Assembly: GCF_000960975.1 (NCBI RefSeq)
Contig: NZ_CP010803.1
Location: 781,501-845,500, forward strand
Length of the DNA stretch: 64,000 bases
Direction of reading: 5' to 3'
From: Martelella endophytica
GTDB lineage: Bacteria; Pseudomonadota; Alphaproteobacteria; Rhizobiales; Rhizobiaceae
Positions within the stretch are counted from its first letter, which is position 1. Each line of letters opens with the position of its first letter. This document shows, piece after piece, positions 18,261 through 28,420 of this stretch. The notes under the pieces are model-generated. The model had not been told where the DNA came from and searched no databases. It saw only the letters and a list, made by a program, of their open reading frames with translations. The position numbers and the translations under genes were made by a program.

Positions 18261-19445
18261 CTATTCGTCGATTGCTGCGTCCCAGGCGGCCTGTGCCGCG
18301 GCAAGTCCCGCAGCCACATCCACGCTCGCGCCCGCTGCCTTCAGCGCACCGCCCAGGGCGGCGACGGCCAGCAGCGCGTAGGCCGGTTGAGCGGTCGGAC
18401 CCATATGGCCGATGCGGATCAGCTTGCCGAGCGTTTCCGCCCGGCCGGCGGACATGGAGACGCCGTAACGCGCGCGGGCTTCCGCCAGCACCCGACCGGC
18501 ATCAATGCCGTCGGGCATCTTCACCGCGGTCGCCGTCGGCGACGCGATGTCTTCCGATGCCGGCCAGAGCTCGATCCCCATAGCCTTGATGCCTTCGCGG
18601 CAGACTTTCGCGGTCACCGCATGGCGCTGCCAGACGGCTTCAGGGCCTTCCTCCAGATAGCGGTCAAGCGCGGCGCTCAGGCCGTTGAGTTCGGCCACCG
18701 ACGGGGTGAAGGGGAAGGGCTCGGTCTTCTTCCAGGCGTTCTTCCAGTCGGTGAAGCTCAGCATGGAGGCAAAGGGAGCGTCCGGATTGGCCTCGATCTT
18801 GGCCCATGCCGCTTCGGATACGGTAACCAGCGACAGCGCCGGCGGGCAGCCGAGGCACTTGTTCGGGCCGGTGACGTAGATTGCCGCCTGGCTGGAGGTC
18901 GGGCTCGTGGGCATGCCGCCCCAGGAGGAAACCGCATCGACAAGCAGCAGCCCGCCGGCCTCGGCGACAACGGCGCCAATCGCGTCGATATCGTTCAGCG
19001 TGCCCGACGGCGTGTCGTGGTGGCAGACGCAGACGATCTTGATTTCCGGATGTTTCTGGAGGAAGGCGCGGACCTCTTCAGGATCGATCGCGGTGTTGTA
19101 GGGCACCTCGATTTCCTCGACCTTTTTGGCATAGCGCGCGGCCCAATAGCCAAAACCCTTGCCATAGACGCCGGAGGCGAGGTTCAGGACCACGTCGTCC
19201 TTGGCGATCAGCGAGGCGGCGGCCCCTTCCAGCGCCAGTACCGGCTCGCCCTGCAGGATCAGCGGCGGTAAGTCGCAGCCGAGCGCTTCCTGCGCCTTCA
19301 GGGTCAGATCCTCGAAGAAGGCCTGGAAGGCCGGGTCGTAGTCATAGAGCACCGTGGTGCCGAGCGCGCGCAGCACTTCCGGATAGGCATCCACGGGGCC
19401 GGCCGTCAGCGTGAAGACCGGGGGTTTGGTTTCAGGATATTTCAT
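18261..19445 (-). CDS. ppaT: Pyridoxamine-pyruvate transaminase
   Basis: This 394-residue fold-type I aminotransferase converts pyridoxamine and pyruvate to pyridoxal and L-alanine. Unlike ordinary aminotransferases the B6 compound is a substrate rather than a bound phosphate cofactor. ITGP-like motifs match the M. loti enzyme as I recall it: LTAGPVDAYPEVLRALG at the start, VCHHDTPSGT near residue 141, Asp170 in LLLVDAVSSWGG, Lys196 (Schiff base) in YVTGPNKCLG, and LGKLIRIGHMGPTAQP near residue 345. It sits between the lactonase (10 bases upstream) and the pyridoxal dehydrogenase, so the operon converts pyridoxamine to 4-pyridoxate. Confidence 0.92.
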   Translation of the reverse strand: MKYPETKPPVFTLTAGPVDAYPEVLRALGTTVLYDYDPAFQAFFEDLTLKAQEALGCDLPPLILQGEPVLALEGAAASLIAKDDVVLNLASGVYGKGFGYWAARYAKKVEEIEVPYNTAIDPEEVRAFLQKHPEIKIVCVCHHDTPSGTLNDIDAIGAVVAEAGGLLLVDAVSSWGGMPTSPTSSQAAIYVTGPNKCLGCPPALSLVTVSEAAWAKIEANPDAPFASMLSFTDWKNAWKKTEPFPFTPSVAELNGLSAALDRYLEEGPEAVWQRHAVTAKVCREGIKAMGIELWPASEDIASPTATAVKMPDGIDAGRVLAEARARYGVSMSAGRAETLGKLIRIGHMGPTAQPAYALLAVAALGGALKAAGASVDVAAGLAAAQAAWDAAIDE

Positions 19446-19455
19446 CTGCCCCTCC

Positions 19456-20283
<828 letters not shown>

Positions 20284-20323
20284 TCAGGGTCTCTCCCGGA
20301 CCCGCAATGGGTGGATGACGCCC

Positions 20324-21259
20324 TTAGCGGGCGCCGCGTTCGTAGGCAGCGCCGAGTGCTGCAGGCAGTTTCGCCCGGCGGCCGAAAAGCACGAGGACCA
20401 ACATCACCGCCGCAAAGGGCAGCATCTGGATGACATCTGTCGGAATGGTCGAGCCCGCGACCTGAAGCGCGGTTGCCAGCGACAGCGCCGCGCCGAAGAT
20501 CAGCGAGCCGGTCAGGACCCACAGCGGCCTGCCCCGCGCCAGCATGGCAAGCACGATGCCGATGAAACCCGCACCGCCGGTCATGAAGGGCAGGAACAGC
20601 CCCGCCCCGATATTGGCGAGGTAAGCGCCGCCGAGCCCCGCCATGGCACCGGTGAACATAACCGCGAAGACGCGCACGCCGAGCACGTTGCCGCCGGCCA
20701 CATCAAGTGCCGCCGGACGTTCGCCGGCAGCCCGCAAGGTCATGCCGAGATTGGTGCGCCGATAGAGAAACGCCAGCACCACGACAGCCACGAGCGCCAG
20801 ATACACAATCAGGTGACGCCCGAACAGCGACGGCCCGATCACCGGCAGATCGGTGAGCCCCGGAATGTTGAGACGCTCCGGCGCCGGCAGGCGCGGATAG
20901 GTGCGCGAGAACTGGAAGTGGTGAAGCAGCGCGGTCAGGCCCTCCACCCCAAGCGTCAGGCCGATGCCGATCACGATCTGGTTCAGCCCCAGACGCACGC
21001 AGAGCACGGCCATGACGATGGCGACCAGCACGCCGCCCAGGATGCCGCCCAGAAAGCCCAGCCACAGGGACTCGGTCTTGAAGGCCACGAGAAAGCCCAT
21101 ATAGGCCCCCATCAGCATCATGCCTTCGATGCCGATATTGAGCACGCCCGCCTTTTCCGACATCTGCTCGCCGAGACCGGCCAGAAGCATCGGGATCGCG
21201 GCGACGATCGCGCCTGTGAGAAGCGACGACAGGAACGCCTCGGTTAGCAATCCGCTCAT
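20324..21259 (-). CDS. ABC transporter permease, BMP/nucleoside (YufQ-like) family
   Basis: A 311-residue inner-membrane protein with about 8-9 hydrophobic helices. It resembles the BPD_transp_2 permeases of the sugar/branched-chain amino acid and BMP/nucleoside transporters, with ILNIGIEGMMLMGAYMGFLV near residues 36-55 being the hallmark of the YufQ-type partner. The start is one base after the stop of the companion permease. Together with the ATPase and the BMP binding protein it should form a complete importer. Because the next three genes degrade pyridoxamine and pyridoxal, the likely cargo is an unphosphorylated B6 vitamer. Confidence 0.87.
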   Translation of the reverse strand: MSGLLTEAFLSSLLTGAIVAAIPMLLAGLGEQMSEKAGVLNIGIEGMMLMGAYMGFLVAFKTESLWLGFLGGILGGVLVAIVMAVLCVRLGLNQIVIGIGLTLGVEGLTALLHHFQFSRTYPRLPAPERLNIPGLTDLPVIGPSLFGRHLIVYLALVAVVVLAFLYRRTNLGMTLRAAGERPAALDVAGGNVLGVRVFAVMFTGAMAGLGGAYLANIGAGLFLPFMTGGAGFIGIVLAMLARGRPLWVLTGSLIFGAALSLATALQVAGSTIPTDVIQMLPFAAVMLVLVLFGRRAKLPAALGAAYERGAR

Positions 21260-21260
21260 C

Positions 21261-22370
21261 TCAACGCTCCTTCTTGCGTTTGTGCTGATCGATATATTCG
21301 CCGAGCCCGAGGCAGATCAGCAGGCTCGCGACCAGCACGAGGGTGAAGTTCTGCGGCACGCCGAGACGACGCGCGGCGCTCTCGCTGCCGATCATCAGCG
21401 CCGAGTAGAAGAAGACCAGCACGATCGCGCCAAAGCCGTTGAAGCGGGCGAGAAACACCAGCGGAATGACCATCAGCCCATATGCGGGGTTCCAGTTGGC
21501 CGGCACATTGCCGGCAACACCGAGGATTTCGGATGCGCCCGCAAGCCCGGCCAAGCCGGCCGAAAGCCCGAACGTCGCCATGGTCAGGAGCGGCACCGAC
21601 AGGCCCGCATGGGTGGCGGCGGCCGGATTAGCCCCCACCATCCGCAGCCGCAGACCGAAGGATGTGCGGGTCATCATCAGATGAACGGCGAGAACCGCGA
21701 TCAGCCCCCAGATCAGCCCGCTGGAAATCGAGGTGTCGAACAGCCGCGGCAGGCGATCGTCCACCGGAAGCGTGCGGGTCTGCGGCACCGTGGTTGCCGG
21801 ATCCCTGAAGAGAAGCTTGACCAGCGTCGATGCGAGCAGCACGCCGAGAAACGACATCATCAAGGTGGTGATGATCTCGTTGACGCCCTGATAGGCCTTG
21901 AGCAGCGCCGGTATGACCGACCAGAGCGCGCCGACGAGGGCGGCCAGCAGAAAGCCGACGAGCAGCACCGCCCAGCCGGGCAGGATGCCGATCAGAAGCG
22001 GAGCGGTGGCTGCGGCGGCAACGGCGCCGAGCAGGAACTGCCCGTCCGTGCCAAGGTTCCAGATTCCCGCCCGGAACGCGACGATCAGGCCGGCAGCGAG
22101 AAACAGCAGCGGCGCCATGCGGGTTGCCGTCTGCTCCAGCCCCAATCCCGAAAACAGCGATCGTTCGAGGATATAGCCGTAATAGGTCAGCGGATTGACA
22201 CCCACCAGCATCAGGATGATTGCCGACAGCAGGAAGGCGGCGATGATCGGACCGACCGTCAATGTCAGGATGCGCTGGAAGGCGCTGCGTTCATTCACCG
22301 ACCGGGCAGTGCTTGCCGCCTCGGTCTTCTTCTCCGCCGATACGGACTTGATGTCATCTTGCATGGTCAT
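21261..22370 (-). CDS. ABC transporter permease, BMP/nucleoside (YufP-like) family
   Basis: The 369-residue protein has about 10 hydrophobic segments after a polar N-terminus of about 33 residues. It carries the family's FRAGIWNLGTDGQFLLGA segment near residue 120 and a conserved loop LKAYQGVNEIITTLMMSFLG near residue 175. It is the larger of the two permeases typical of BMP-type importers. The start overlaps the ATPase stop by 4 bases (ATGA arrangement), indicating coupled translation. Confidence 0.87.
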   Translation of the reverse strand: MTMQDDIKSVSAEKKTEAASTARSVNERSAFQRILTLTVGPIIAAFLLSAIILMLVGVNPLTYYGYILERSLFSGLGLEQTATRMAPLLFLAAGLIVAFRAGIWNLGTDGQFLLGAVAAAATAPLLIGILPGWAVLLVGFLLAALVGALWSVIPALLKAYQGVNEIITTLMMSFLGVLLASTLVKLLFRDPATTVPQTRTLPVDDRLPRLFDTSISSGLIWGLIAVLAVHLMMTRTSFGLRLRMVGANPAAATHAGLSVPLLTMATFGLSAGLAGLAGASEILGVAGNVPANWNPAYGLMVIPLVFLARFNGFGAIVLVFFYSALMIGSESAARRLGVPQNFTLVLVASLLICLGLGEYIDQHKRKKER

Positions 22371-23980
22371 GCCGTCGCCTGTTTCACTTCTTCCTCGCCG
22401 GCCATCATCCGGCCGATGCGCAGGCGCAGCGCCTCGCCGCTGCCGTCGTTTTCGACGATGCCGCGGATCCGGCCGCCTTCCATCACCGCGATCCGGTCCG
22501 ACAGGGCCATCAGCTCGTCGAGGTCGGTGGAGATCAACAGCACTGCCAAGCCGCGCTCGGCGATATCGGCGATGCGTTGGCGCGATGTGTCGATGTTCTG
22601 GAGGTCCAGACCGTAGGTCGGCTTGTTGAACACCACGACGCGGGCCTCGCCGGAAAGCTCCCGCCCCAGCAGGACCTTCTGGATATTGCCGCCCGACAAT
22701 CGCCCGATCGGGGTGGTCTCGCTCGGCGTGCTCACCGAAAACCGGGCGATGAGATTGCGCGCGTGATCTGCGATGCGGTGGGGCCGCTCCAGGCCGTTCA
22801 CCCAGAAGGGCGGCCTGCCGATATCCTTCAGCACCGTGTTCTCCGAAATCGGAAAGGCGGCGACCGAGCCTTCGGACAGACGGTCGTCCGTCAGGTAGCG
22901 GAGCCCCTTGCGGCGGCGCTGTGCGATGGAGGCGCGGGTGATATCCTCGCCTTCAAGTTCGACGCGTCCGGACTTGAGGGGCCGCTGGCCCGCCATGGCC
23001 TCGGCGAGCTGCTTCTGGCCATTGCCATCGATCCCGGCCACACCGACGATTTCGCCTGCACGCAGGCTGAGCGAAATGTCCTGAAGACCGATGACATCGG
23101 CATCGCCCTCGGTCGAAAGGTTCTCGACCCTGAGAGCGACATTGTCGCGGGCCGTGCTCTTGCGGTGTTCGGTCGACGTGGCGCCGGCCTCGCGGCCGAA
23201 CATCAGACGGACGATCTCGTCCACCGCCTCGTCCTCGGACATGGATTTCAACTGTTCCGGACCCATTTCGCCGGCAAGCGCACCCTGCTTGAGCACGGAA
23301 ATGCGGTCGCCATAACGGTAGGCCTCGGCCAGCTTGTGGGTGATGAAGATCACCGCCAGCCCGCTTTTGACCAACTGCTGCATGCGCTCGCCAAGCTCCT
23401 GCGCGCCTTGCGGCGTCAGCATGGAGGTCGCCTCGTCGAGGATCAGCACCTTGCTGTCGCGCAAAAGCGCGCGGGCGATCTCGATCTGCTGCTGCTGGCC
23501 GAGCGAAAGCTCGCCGGTGATGGCGTCGAGCGGGAGGGAAAGCGCGAATTGCCGCTTCAGTTCCTTCATGCGCGCCGCAATCTGCGCACGGGGCGGACGC
23601 TGATACCAGGGCGCGCCGAGCGTCAGGTTTTCCAGAACCGTCAGAGTCGGAACCAGCATGGAATGCTGGAAGACCGTGCTGATGCCAGCATCGAGGCTGG
23701 CCGAGGGGCTCGAAAGCCGGGTTTTCTCGCCATGAAGCGACAGGTAACCTTCGTCCGGCGGCTGGAGACCGGAAAGTATTCCTACCAGTGTCGATTTGCC
23801 GGCGCCGTTCTCGCCCAGAAGGACATGAACCTCGCCGGGATGAAATGTGAGCGACACGTTGTTGACCGCGATCACGCCAGGAAAGCGCTTGGTTACACCG
23901 TGCACGCCGATGACGCCTGCCCCCGTTTCCGGGGACAGGTCTGTCGGGGTTGCCACTGCATTTGCCACGGCAACGCTCAC
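22367..23980 (-). CDS. ABC transporter ATP-binding protein with two ABC domains (YufO/RbsA-like)
   Basis: This 537-residue protein contains two ABC domains. The first has Walker A GENGAGKS (residues 56-63), signature LSLGQQQQIEIARAL and Walker B VLILDEATSML. The second has a degenerate Walker A (GIDGNGQKQL), signature LSGGNIQKVLLGREL, and a Walker B region reading VVVFNKPTYGLDL. The usual family form there is AAQPTRGLDV, so this site is somewhat divergent, which is common for the second half in this family. It powers the BMP-type importer. It overlaps the binding-protein gene by 4 bases and the large permease gene by 4 bases. Confidence 0.88.
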   Translation of the reverse strand: MSVAVANAVATPTDLSPETGAGVIGVHGVTKRFPGVIAVNNVSLTFHPGEVHVLLGENGAGKSTLVGILSGLQPPDEGYLSLHGEKTRLSSPSASLDAGISTVFQHSMLVPTLTVLENLTLGAPWYQRPPRAQIAARMKELKRQFALSLPLDAITGELSLGQQQQIEIARALLRDSKVLILDEATSMLTPQGAQELGERMQQLVKSGLAVIFITHKLAEAYRYGDRISVLKQGALAGEMGPEQLKSMSEDEAVDEIVRLMFGREAGATSTEHRKSTARDNVALRVENLSTEGDADVIGLQDISLSLRAGEIVGVAGIDGNGQKQLAEAMAGQRPLKSGRVELEGEDITRASIAQRRRKGLRYLTDDRLSEGSVAAFPISENTVLKDIGRPPFWVNGLERPHRIADHARNLIARFSVSTPSETTPIGRLSGGNIQKVLLGRELSGEARVVVFNKPTYGLDLQNIDTSRQRIADIAERGLAVLLISTDLDELMALSDRIAVMEGGRIRGIVENDGSGEALRLRIGRMMAGEEEVKQATA

Positions 23981-24996
23981 TCAGTCACGGTGACCAGAGC
24001 GCGAACATCGCTCGCATCGAACTTCGGCTCGACAGTGATCTCGCCTGCGATGATCTGATCGCGCAGCGCCATCACCTCGGTCCAGGCGGCCTCGTCGACC
24101 TGCGGCGTCTTGACGAGCTTGACGGAATCGTCCGCCAGGCTGATCGCGTAACCGTGGGTGCCGAACTGGTCGGCCTTCAGGTCTTCGATCATGGCGGTGT
24201 AGACGGGGGTCATGTCCCACAGAACCGAGGTCAGCAGGTGGCCCTTGTCGAGCTCGGACTTGTCGCCGATCACGTCGATGAAGAGCACGTCGGAACCGTC
24301 GGTGGCCTTGTTGGATTCAACGGCCTGGATCATGCCGAAGCTCGAGCCATTGCCTTGACCGAAGATGATGTCGGCGCCGGCTGCGATGACCGAGGTGGTC
24401 ACGCGGTTGCCGCCCGCGGCATCGGAATAGGCTGCCGGGCCGATGACCGAGTAGAGGATCTTGACGTCCGGGTTTTCGGCATGAACGCCCTCGGCAAAGC
24501 CTGCCGACTGCGAGTTCCATGAGGGCGGCTCGCCGGAAACGACGATACCGACAGTGCCGGTGGTCGTCATCTTGGCGGCCAGGCGACCGGCAAGATAGGC
24601 GCCTTCGTGACCGGAAAGCGTGTAGTCGGCGACAAGGCCTTCGACCAAACCGTTGGGTGTGTCGACGATGGCAACCGGCACGCCGGTTTCCTCGGCGATT
24701 TCCGGACCGGCGGTGTTGTAGCCGCTGGCGTGCGCGATCATCAGATCGGCGCCATCGGCCGCCAGTTCACGCATCGGCGCGCGGACATCGCCATAACCCA
24801 GGCCTTCGGCGACGATGATCTCGACGCCGGTCGCTTCGGCAGCGGCCTTGGCCGCTTCGACGCCCTGCTGGTTCCAGCCATAGTCACTCCCTTGTTCCGG
24901 AGTGAGGATGGCTATGGTATCAACTTCAGCAGCAAAGGCTGCCGGCGCTCCGAGCACCGCGCTAAGCGCAACTGAAACAAGTAGGTTCTTCATCAT
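23977..24996 (-). CDS. BMP-family periplasmic binding protein (PnrA/Med-like)
   Basis: The 339-residue protein has a Sec signal (MMKNLLVSVALSAVLGAPAA, cleavage probably after AFA at residue 22). Its mature part shows the BMP/Med pattern: PEQGSDYGWNQQGVEAA, an AHASGYN segment, IVDTPNGL, GHEGAYLAGRLAA and FGQGNGSSFGMIQAV. Known members bind purine nucleosides, riboflavin-like or autoinducer-like molecules with aromatic rings, which suits a pyridine ligand. CAGGGAACAGC precedes the tandem ATGs. It opens a seven-gene leftward operon ending in pyridoxal dehydrogenase, so it probably binds pyridoxamine, pyridoxal or pyridoxine. Confidence 0.87.
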   Translation of the reverse strand: MMKNLLVSVALSAVLGAPAAFAAEVDTIAILTPEQGSDYGWNQQGVEAAKAAAEATGVEIIVAEGLGYGDVRAPMRELAADGADLMIAHASGYNTAGPEIAEETGVPVAIVDTPNGLVEGLVADYTLSGHEGAYLAGRLAAKMTTTGTVGIVVSGEPPSWNSQSAGFAEGVHAENPDVKILYSVIGPAAYSDAAGGNRVTTSVIAAGADIIFGQGNGSSFGMIQAVESNKATDGSDVLFIDVIGDKSELDKGHLLTSVLWDMTPVYTAMIEDLKADQFGTHGYAISLADDSVKLVKTPQVDEAAWTEVMALRDQIIAGEITVEPKFDASDVRALVTVTE

Positions 24997-25489
24997 GCTG
25001 TTCCCTGATTGGTTGTCGGTTTCCCGTCACAAGACGGAAGCGATTGGCAGACTTGTTGTTGTTATTGCCCTATCTGCTTGGGCTTTCTCATCCCCGGCTC
25101 AGGCCGAGAGCGAAGCTTACGTGCCTTACTCGGGCATTGTTCACGGCACCGACGGCGCCGAGCCCGTGGAGGTCTCAGTGACCAACGAGACCGGGGACTC
25201 CCTTGATTGCCGTGCGGCACTGGCCCACTGGTATTCCGACGAGCTGGGCCGGATGGACCCCGGCGGCCGGTTGACCGTGACGCTGTGGCACGATGGTGAG
25301 ACGGGGGTTCTCAATCTGATGAACGCAACCGACGACCGCATGCCCGTCGAGGCCATCTGGTGCGCCAGCGAAGACAGCCGCGCACGCCTCGACCTGCCGA
25401 TGAAAACCGGTGAGGAAGCCTCCAAGCTGCATTTTTCCTGCCAGACTGGAGAGAGCGCCGGGCTGAGCTGCGTTTCCACGGACGGCTAG
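24995..25489 (+). CDS. Small secreted protein of unknown function
   Basis: The codon choice (very high GC at third positions) supports a real gene here. From ATG 24995 the protein has a basic start, a hydrophobic stretch (LVVVIALSAWAFSSPAQA, about residues 20-37) and a mature domain of about 127 residues. Four cysteines are present, in LDCRAA, IWCASE, FSCQTG and LSCVST, fitting two disulfides in the periplasm. I do not recognise a family. The ATG overlaps the divergent binding-protein start by 2 bases; TTG 25013 is an alternative start that removes the overlap. The position implies that the BMP operon promoter lies inside this gene. Confidence 0.55.
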   Translation: MLFPDWLSVSRHKTEAIGRLVVVIALSAWAFSSPAQAESEAYVPYSGIVHGTDGAEPVEVSVTNETGDSLDCRAALAHWYSDELGRMDPGGRLTVTLWHDGETGVLNLMNATDDRMPVEAIWCASEDSRARLDLPMKTGEEASKLHFSCQTGESAGLSCVSTDG

Positions 25490-25976
25490 GCCCGATCCCT
25501 TCTGAAAAAGCACACTGCGCTTCGGCGTAATCCGGACGCATCCGGCGGAAGCGGCAATGGCATTGGCCGCCGCCCTGCGGAGCGCGCTCAAGCGCGCCTT
25601 GAATGCACCGGACATGGCCGACCGATCGCCGGAGTGAAGGGCCGACAGCACAAGCATGTTCAATCTTGCCGTGAAGCCGTGGGAAGCCTTCGGCCACAGA
25701 TCGCGGCAGGCACCACACAAGCTCGCAACGATCCGCCCCGCGTCGCCACGGCGCATTTTCATATCATCGCTAGAGTCGACTGGCCCCATGTGCCTCAAGC
25801 CCTGCCTCGATGTCTGTCGTTGGGGGAAGGATGACACAAAGCAAACACACGTCAAGCAGATTGTCTGTCATTCTCTCATTCTTATGAGTTGACAATAAGC
25901 CGGTCACACGGTCAAATTTGCTGACGGTTGCCGATTTCACTTCTGTGCGCGCCGCCGGTTTCACGAGGTTCAAACA
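25490..25976. other. Intergenic region upstream of the first GntR regulator
   Basis: A 487-base stretch with no coding frame I can support. Its left 350 bases have ordinary base composition and open antisense frames without recognisable similarity. The right end becomes AT-richer from about 25830 and carries the promoter-like and inverted-repeat elements listed separately. Confidence 0.45.
25881..25917 (+). promoter_or_regulatory. Candidate promoter and operator of the GntR gene
   Basis: A consensus minus-35 TTGACA at 25889-25894 is followed 17 bases later by TCAAAT (25912-25917), a four-of-six match to the minus-10 box. The minus-35 is enclosed by the inverted pair CTTAT (25881-25885) and ATAAG (25895-25899). 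Farther upstream, ATTGTC at about 25860 faces GACAAT at 25891-25896. This would allow the regulator to block its own promoter. The start codon is 60 bases downstream. Confidence 0.5.
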
Positions 25977-26648
25977 ATGCCGCCAGAGCTGAATTTACGA
26001 GTGCTACCGCGCACGGTGCAGCAGGAGACGGTCGAGAAGCTGCGGCTGGCGATTTTCTCCGGCGTTTTCGAACCGGGGAGCCGCCTGATCGAGAGCCAGT
26101 TATGCGTGCAGCTTGGCATCAGCCGTCCGTCTCTTCGCGAAGCACTGCGCAGCCTGGCGGCGGAACGCCTGATCGACATCGTGCCGAACCGTGGGCCTTC
26201 GGTGCCCGCCCTGACGTGGGAAGAGGTAACCGCCATCTACGAGGTGCGGCAATTGCTGGAAGTCGAGGCAGCCGGGCGCTGTTCGCAAAGGATTTCCAAG
26301 GAACAACTGCTGGCGCTCAAGGACGCGCTTGACGCATTCGAAAAGGCCGCCTCAAGCAATGACAGCCTGGCACGGGTTACCACGGCCGCAGACTTCTACT
26401 CCGTCATCCTCGCAAATTGCGGAAATCCGATCCTTGAGGAAATCCACCGGGGTCTGGTGGCCAGGATCAGCCTTTTCCGCTCGCGCTCAATGTCACTGAA
26501 AGGGCGCGCCGACAGCAGTCTGGCGGAGATGAAGGAAATTTACGAAGCCATCGTCGCGGGCGACGAGAAAGCCGCCCGCAAGGCTTCCAAAAAGCACATT
26601 CTCGAGGCGATGGCAGCAACGAAAAGGTCGATGGACGGCGGGAGCTGA
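25977..26648 (+). CDS. GntR-family transcriptional regulator, FCD (FadR-type) subfamily
   Basis: The 223-residue regulator has an N-terminal winged helix (PRTVQQETVEKLRLAIFSG to SRPSLREALRSLAAERLIDI, residues 11-68) and the all-helical FCD effector domain (YEVRQLLEVEAAGRCS onward). Metal-ligand candidates typical of FCD domains appear only partly: an Asp in TAADFYSVIL and a His in EEIHRGLV. GAGG precedes the ATG by about 8 bases. It is clearly paralogous to the protein encoded at 28908-29579, with the same HTH helices and FCD core. It lies between the BMP operon and the pyridoxine oxidase gene and probably senses a B6 vitamer or breakdown product. Confidence 0.88.
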   Translation: MPPELNLRVLPRTVQQETVEKLRLAIFSGVFEPGSRLIESQLCVQLGISRPSLREALRSLAAERLIDIVPNRGPSVPALTWEEVTAIYEVRQLLEVEAAGRCSQRISKEQLLALKDALDAFEKAASSNDSLARVTTAADFYSVILANCGNPILEEIHRGLVARISLFRSRSMSLKGRADSSLAEMKEIYEAIVAGDEKAARKASKKHILEAMAATKRSMDGGS

Positions 26649-26854
26649 ACCGCATCCGGCATAGACCACCGGCCGGTTTTCAGCGCGGACGCGCCTGAAA
26701 GCGAATTGCCCGAGCATGTCCCGGCTTTCACCGCAGAAACGCTGACCTTCCGGCACAGACAAGAGGGGATCGTCATGAATTATCAGATCAGGCAGGGCTC
26801 GGGCGGCATATCCGCATCCGAAGCCGGGTCAAACGAAATCCGCTCCACGGGGAC

Positions 26855-28402
26855 ATGGCAATGACCGGCGCCCAACCTGCGGAGCGGACGCGCGCAGACG
26901 TGGTCATTGTCGGCGGCGGCTCGGCCGGCGCCCTGCTGGCCGCCCGGCTGAGCGCGAACCCGGCGCGCAGCGTTCTGCTGGTCGAAGCCGGCGAGGAACC
27001 TTCCGACCCCGATATCTGGAGGCCTGCGGCCTGGCCGGCGCTTCAGGGCCGTGCTTACGACTGGGACTATCTCACGGAGCCGCAGGCCGGGACCCATGGC
27101 AGGGTTCACCATTGGGCGCGCGGCAAGCTGATCGGCGGATCGAGCTGCCTTCATGCCATGGGCTACATGCGCGGCCACCCACAAGACTATCAGGCCTGGG
27201 TCGAAGCGACCGGCGATCTGCGCTGGAGCTGGGAAGCGCTTTTGCCGGTCTTCGAGGCGATCGAAGACCGCCCGCAAGGCGCCGGCCGCGGCCCGATGCC
27301 CGTTTACATGCCCGATGAAGAGGTCAGCCCCCTCACCCGCGCATTCATCGAGACCGGCGTCTCGCTCGGCCTGACACGCCTTCCCGACCACAATGACGGA
27401 CGGATGGTCGGCGTCACCCCCAATTCCCTGAACATTCGCGACGGGCGCCGGGTCACGGTGGCCGAGGCCTGGCTGACACCGGATATCCGCGCGCGCGAAA
27501 ACCTCAGCATTCTCACCGGCACAAGGGTGCAACGGCTGGTCATTGACGGCAGCCGGGTGCACCGGATCGAAGGCGTCGGCCCACAAGGCAGGATCGGCAT
27601 TTCCGCCGATCAGGTCATCCTCAGCGCGGGCGCGCTGGAAAGCCCGGCCCTCCTGATGCGCTCCGGCATCGGGCCGCAGGATGTGCTCGCTGCTGCGTCT
27701 GTCGACTGCCTGATCGACATGCCGGGCATCGGTCGCAATCTGCAGGACCATCTGCTCGGCGCCGGCAATCTTTATGCGACCAGGAAACCCCTGCCGGCAT
27801 CGCGCCTGCAACACTCCGAATCGATGGCCTATATGCGGGCCGGCGACTTCACCGCCACCGGACGACCCGAGATCGTGGTCGGCTGCGGCGTGGCGCCGAT
27901 CGTATCCGAATGCTTTCAGGCGCCGGAGCCCGGCACGGCCTATTCATTCCTCTTCGGCGTCACCAACCCGACCAGCCGCGGCAGCTTGCGCATCGGCGGG
28001 CCAAACCTCGACGACCGGCTGATCATCGACCCGGCCTATCTGCAGACCGAGCATGACCGCGCCATGTTCCGCAACGCTCTCGAGGCCGCGCGCACGATCG
28101 GACATGCGGACGGGCTTGCCGAATGGCGGGACCGCGAGCTGCTCCCGGGCCCGCTCGGCAGCAAGGCGGAGATCGACGAATTCATCGCCAAGGCAGCCAT
28201 AACCCATCACCACCCCTCAGGCACCCTTAGGATGGGCAAGGACGACGCCGCCGTTGTCGATCCGGATCTCAGGCTGAAATCGCTCGACAATCTTCATGTG
28301 GTGGACGCCTCCGTCATACCCAACCTGACAGCGGGCCCAATCCACGCCGCCGTTCTGGCAATTGCCGAGAGCTTTGCCCGCACGGTAACCTCTGGCGAAT
28401 GA
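26855..28402 (+). CDS. pno: Pyridoxine 4-oxidase (GMC flavoprotein)
   Basis: A 515-residue GMC oxidoreductase that oxidises pyridoxine to pyridoxal with O2, producing H2O2. The FAD motif is VVIVGGGSAGALLAARLS (residues 16-33). The GMC signature region ARGKLIGGSSCLHAMGYMRG follows near residue 90. Near the C-terminus are THHHPSGTLRMG (from Thr450; catalytic His candidates 451-453) and DASVIPNLTAGPIHAAV. The segments HAMGYMRGHP, GVTPNSLNIRDGRRVT and LQHSESMAYMRAGDF match what I recall of the M. loti pyridoxine oxidase. Neighbours on both sides belong to the same pathway. The start may instead be the ATG two codons in. Confidence 0.9.
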   Translation: MAMTGAQPAERTRADVVIVGGGSAGALLAARLSANPARSVLLVEAGEEPSDPDIWRPAAWPALQGRAYDWDYLTEPQAGTHGRVHHWARGKLIGGSSCLHAMGYMRGHPQDYQAWVEATGDLRWSWEALLPVFEAIEDRPQGAGRGPMPVYMPDEEVSPLTRAFIETGVSLGLTRLPDHNDGRMVGVTPNSLNIRDGRRVTVAEAWLTPDIRARENLSILTGTRVQRLVIDGSRVHRIEGVGPQGRIGISADQVILSAGALESPALLMRSGIGPQDVLAAASVDCLIDMPGIGRNLQDHLLGAGNLYATRKPLPASRLQHSESMAYMRAGDFTATGRPEIVVGCGVAPIVSECFQAPEPGTAYSFLFGVTNPTSRGSLRIGGPNLDDRLIIDPAYLQTEHDRAMFRNALEAARTIGHADGLAEWRDRELLPGPLGSKAEIDEFIAKAAITHHHPSGTLRMGKDDAAVVDPDLRLKSLDNLHVVDASVIPNLTAGPIHAAVLAIAESFARTVTSGE

Positions 28403-28420
28403 CAGAAGAAGGGATATGAA

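Noticed and set aside
22577..24058. 493-codon plus-strand frame
   Set aside because: It is antisense to the double ABC ATPase, with no motif of its own.
25175..25855. 226-codon minus-strand frame across the gap before the GntR gene
   Set aside because: It overlaps the small secreted protein on the opposite strand, and neither a domain nor a good ribosome site was seen.
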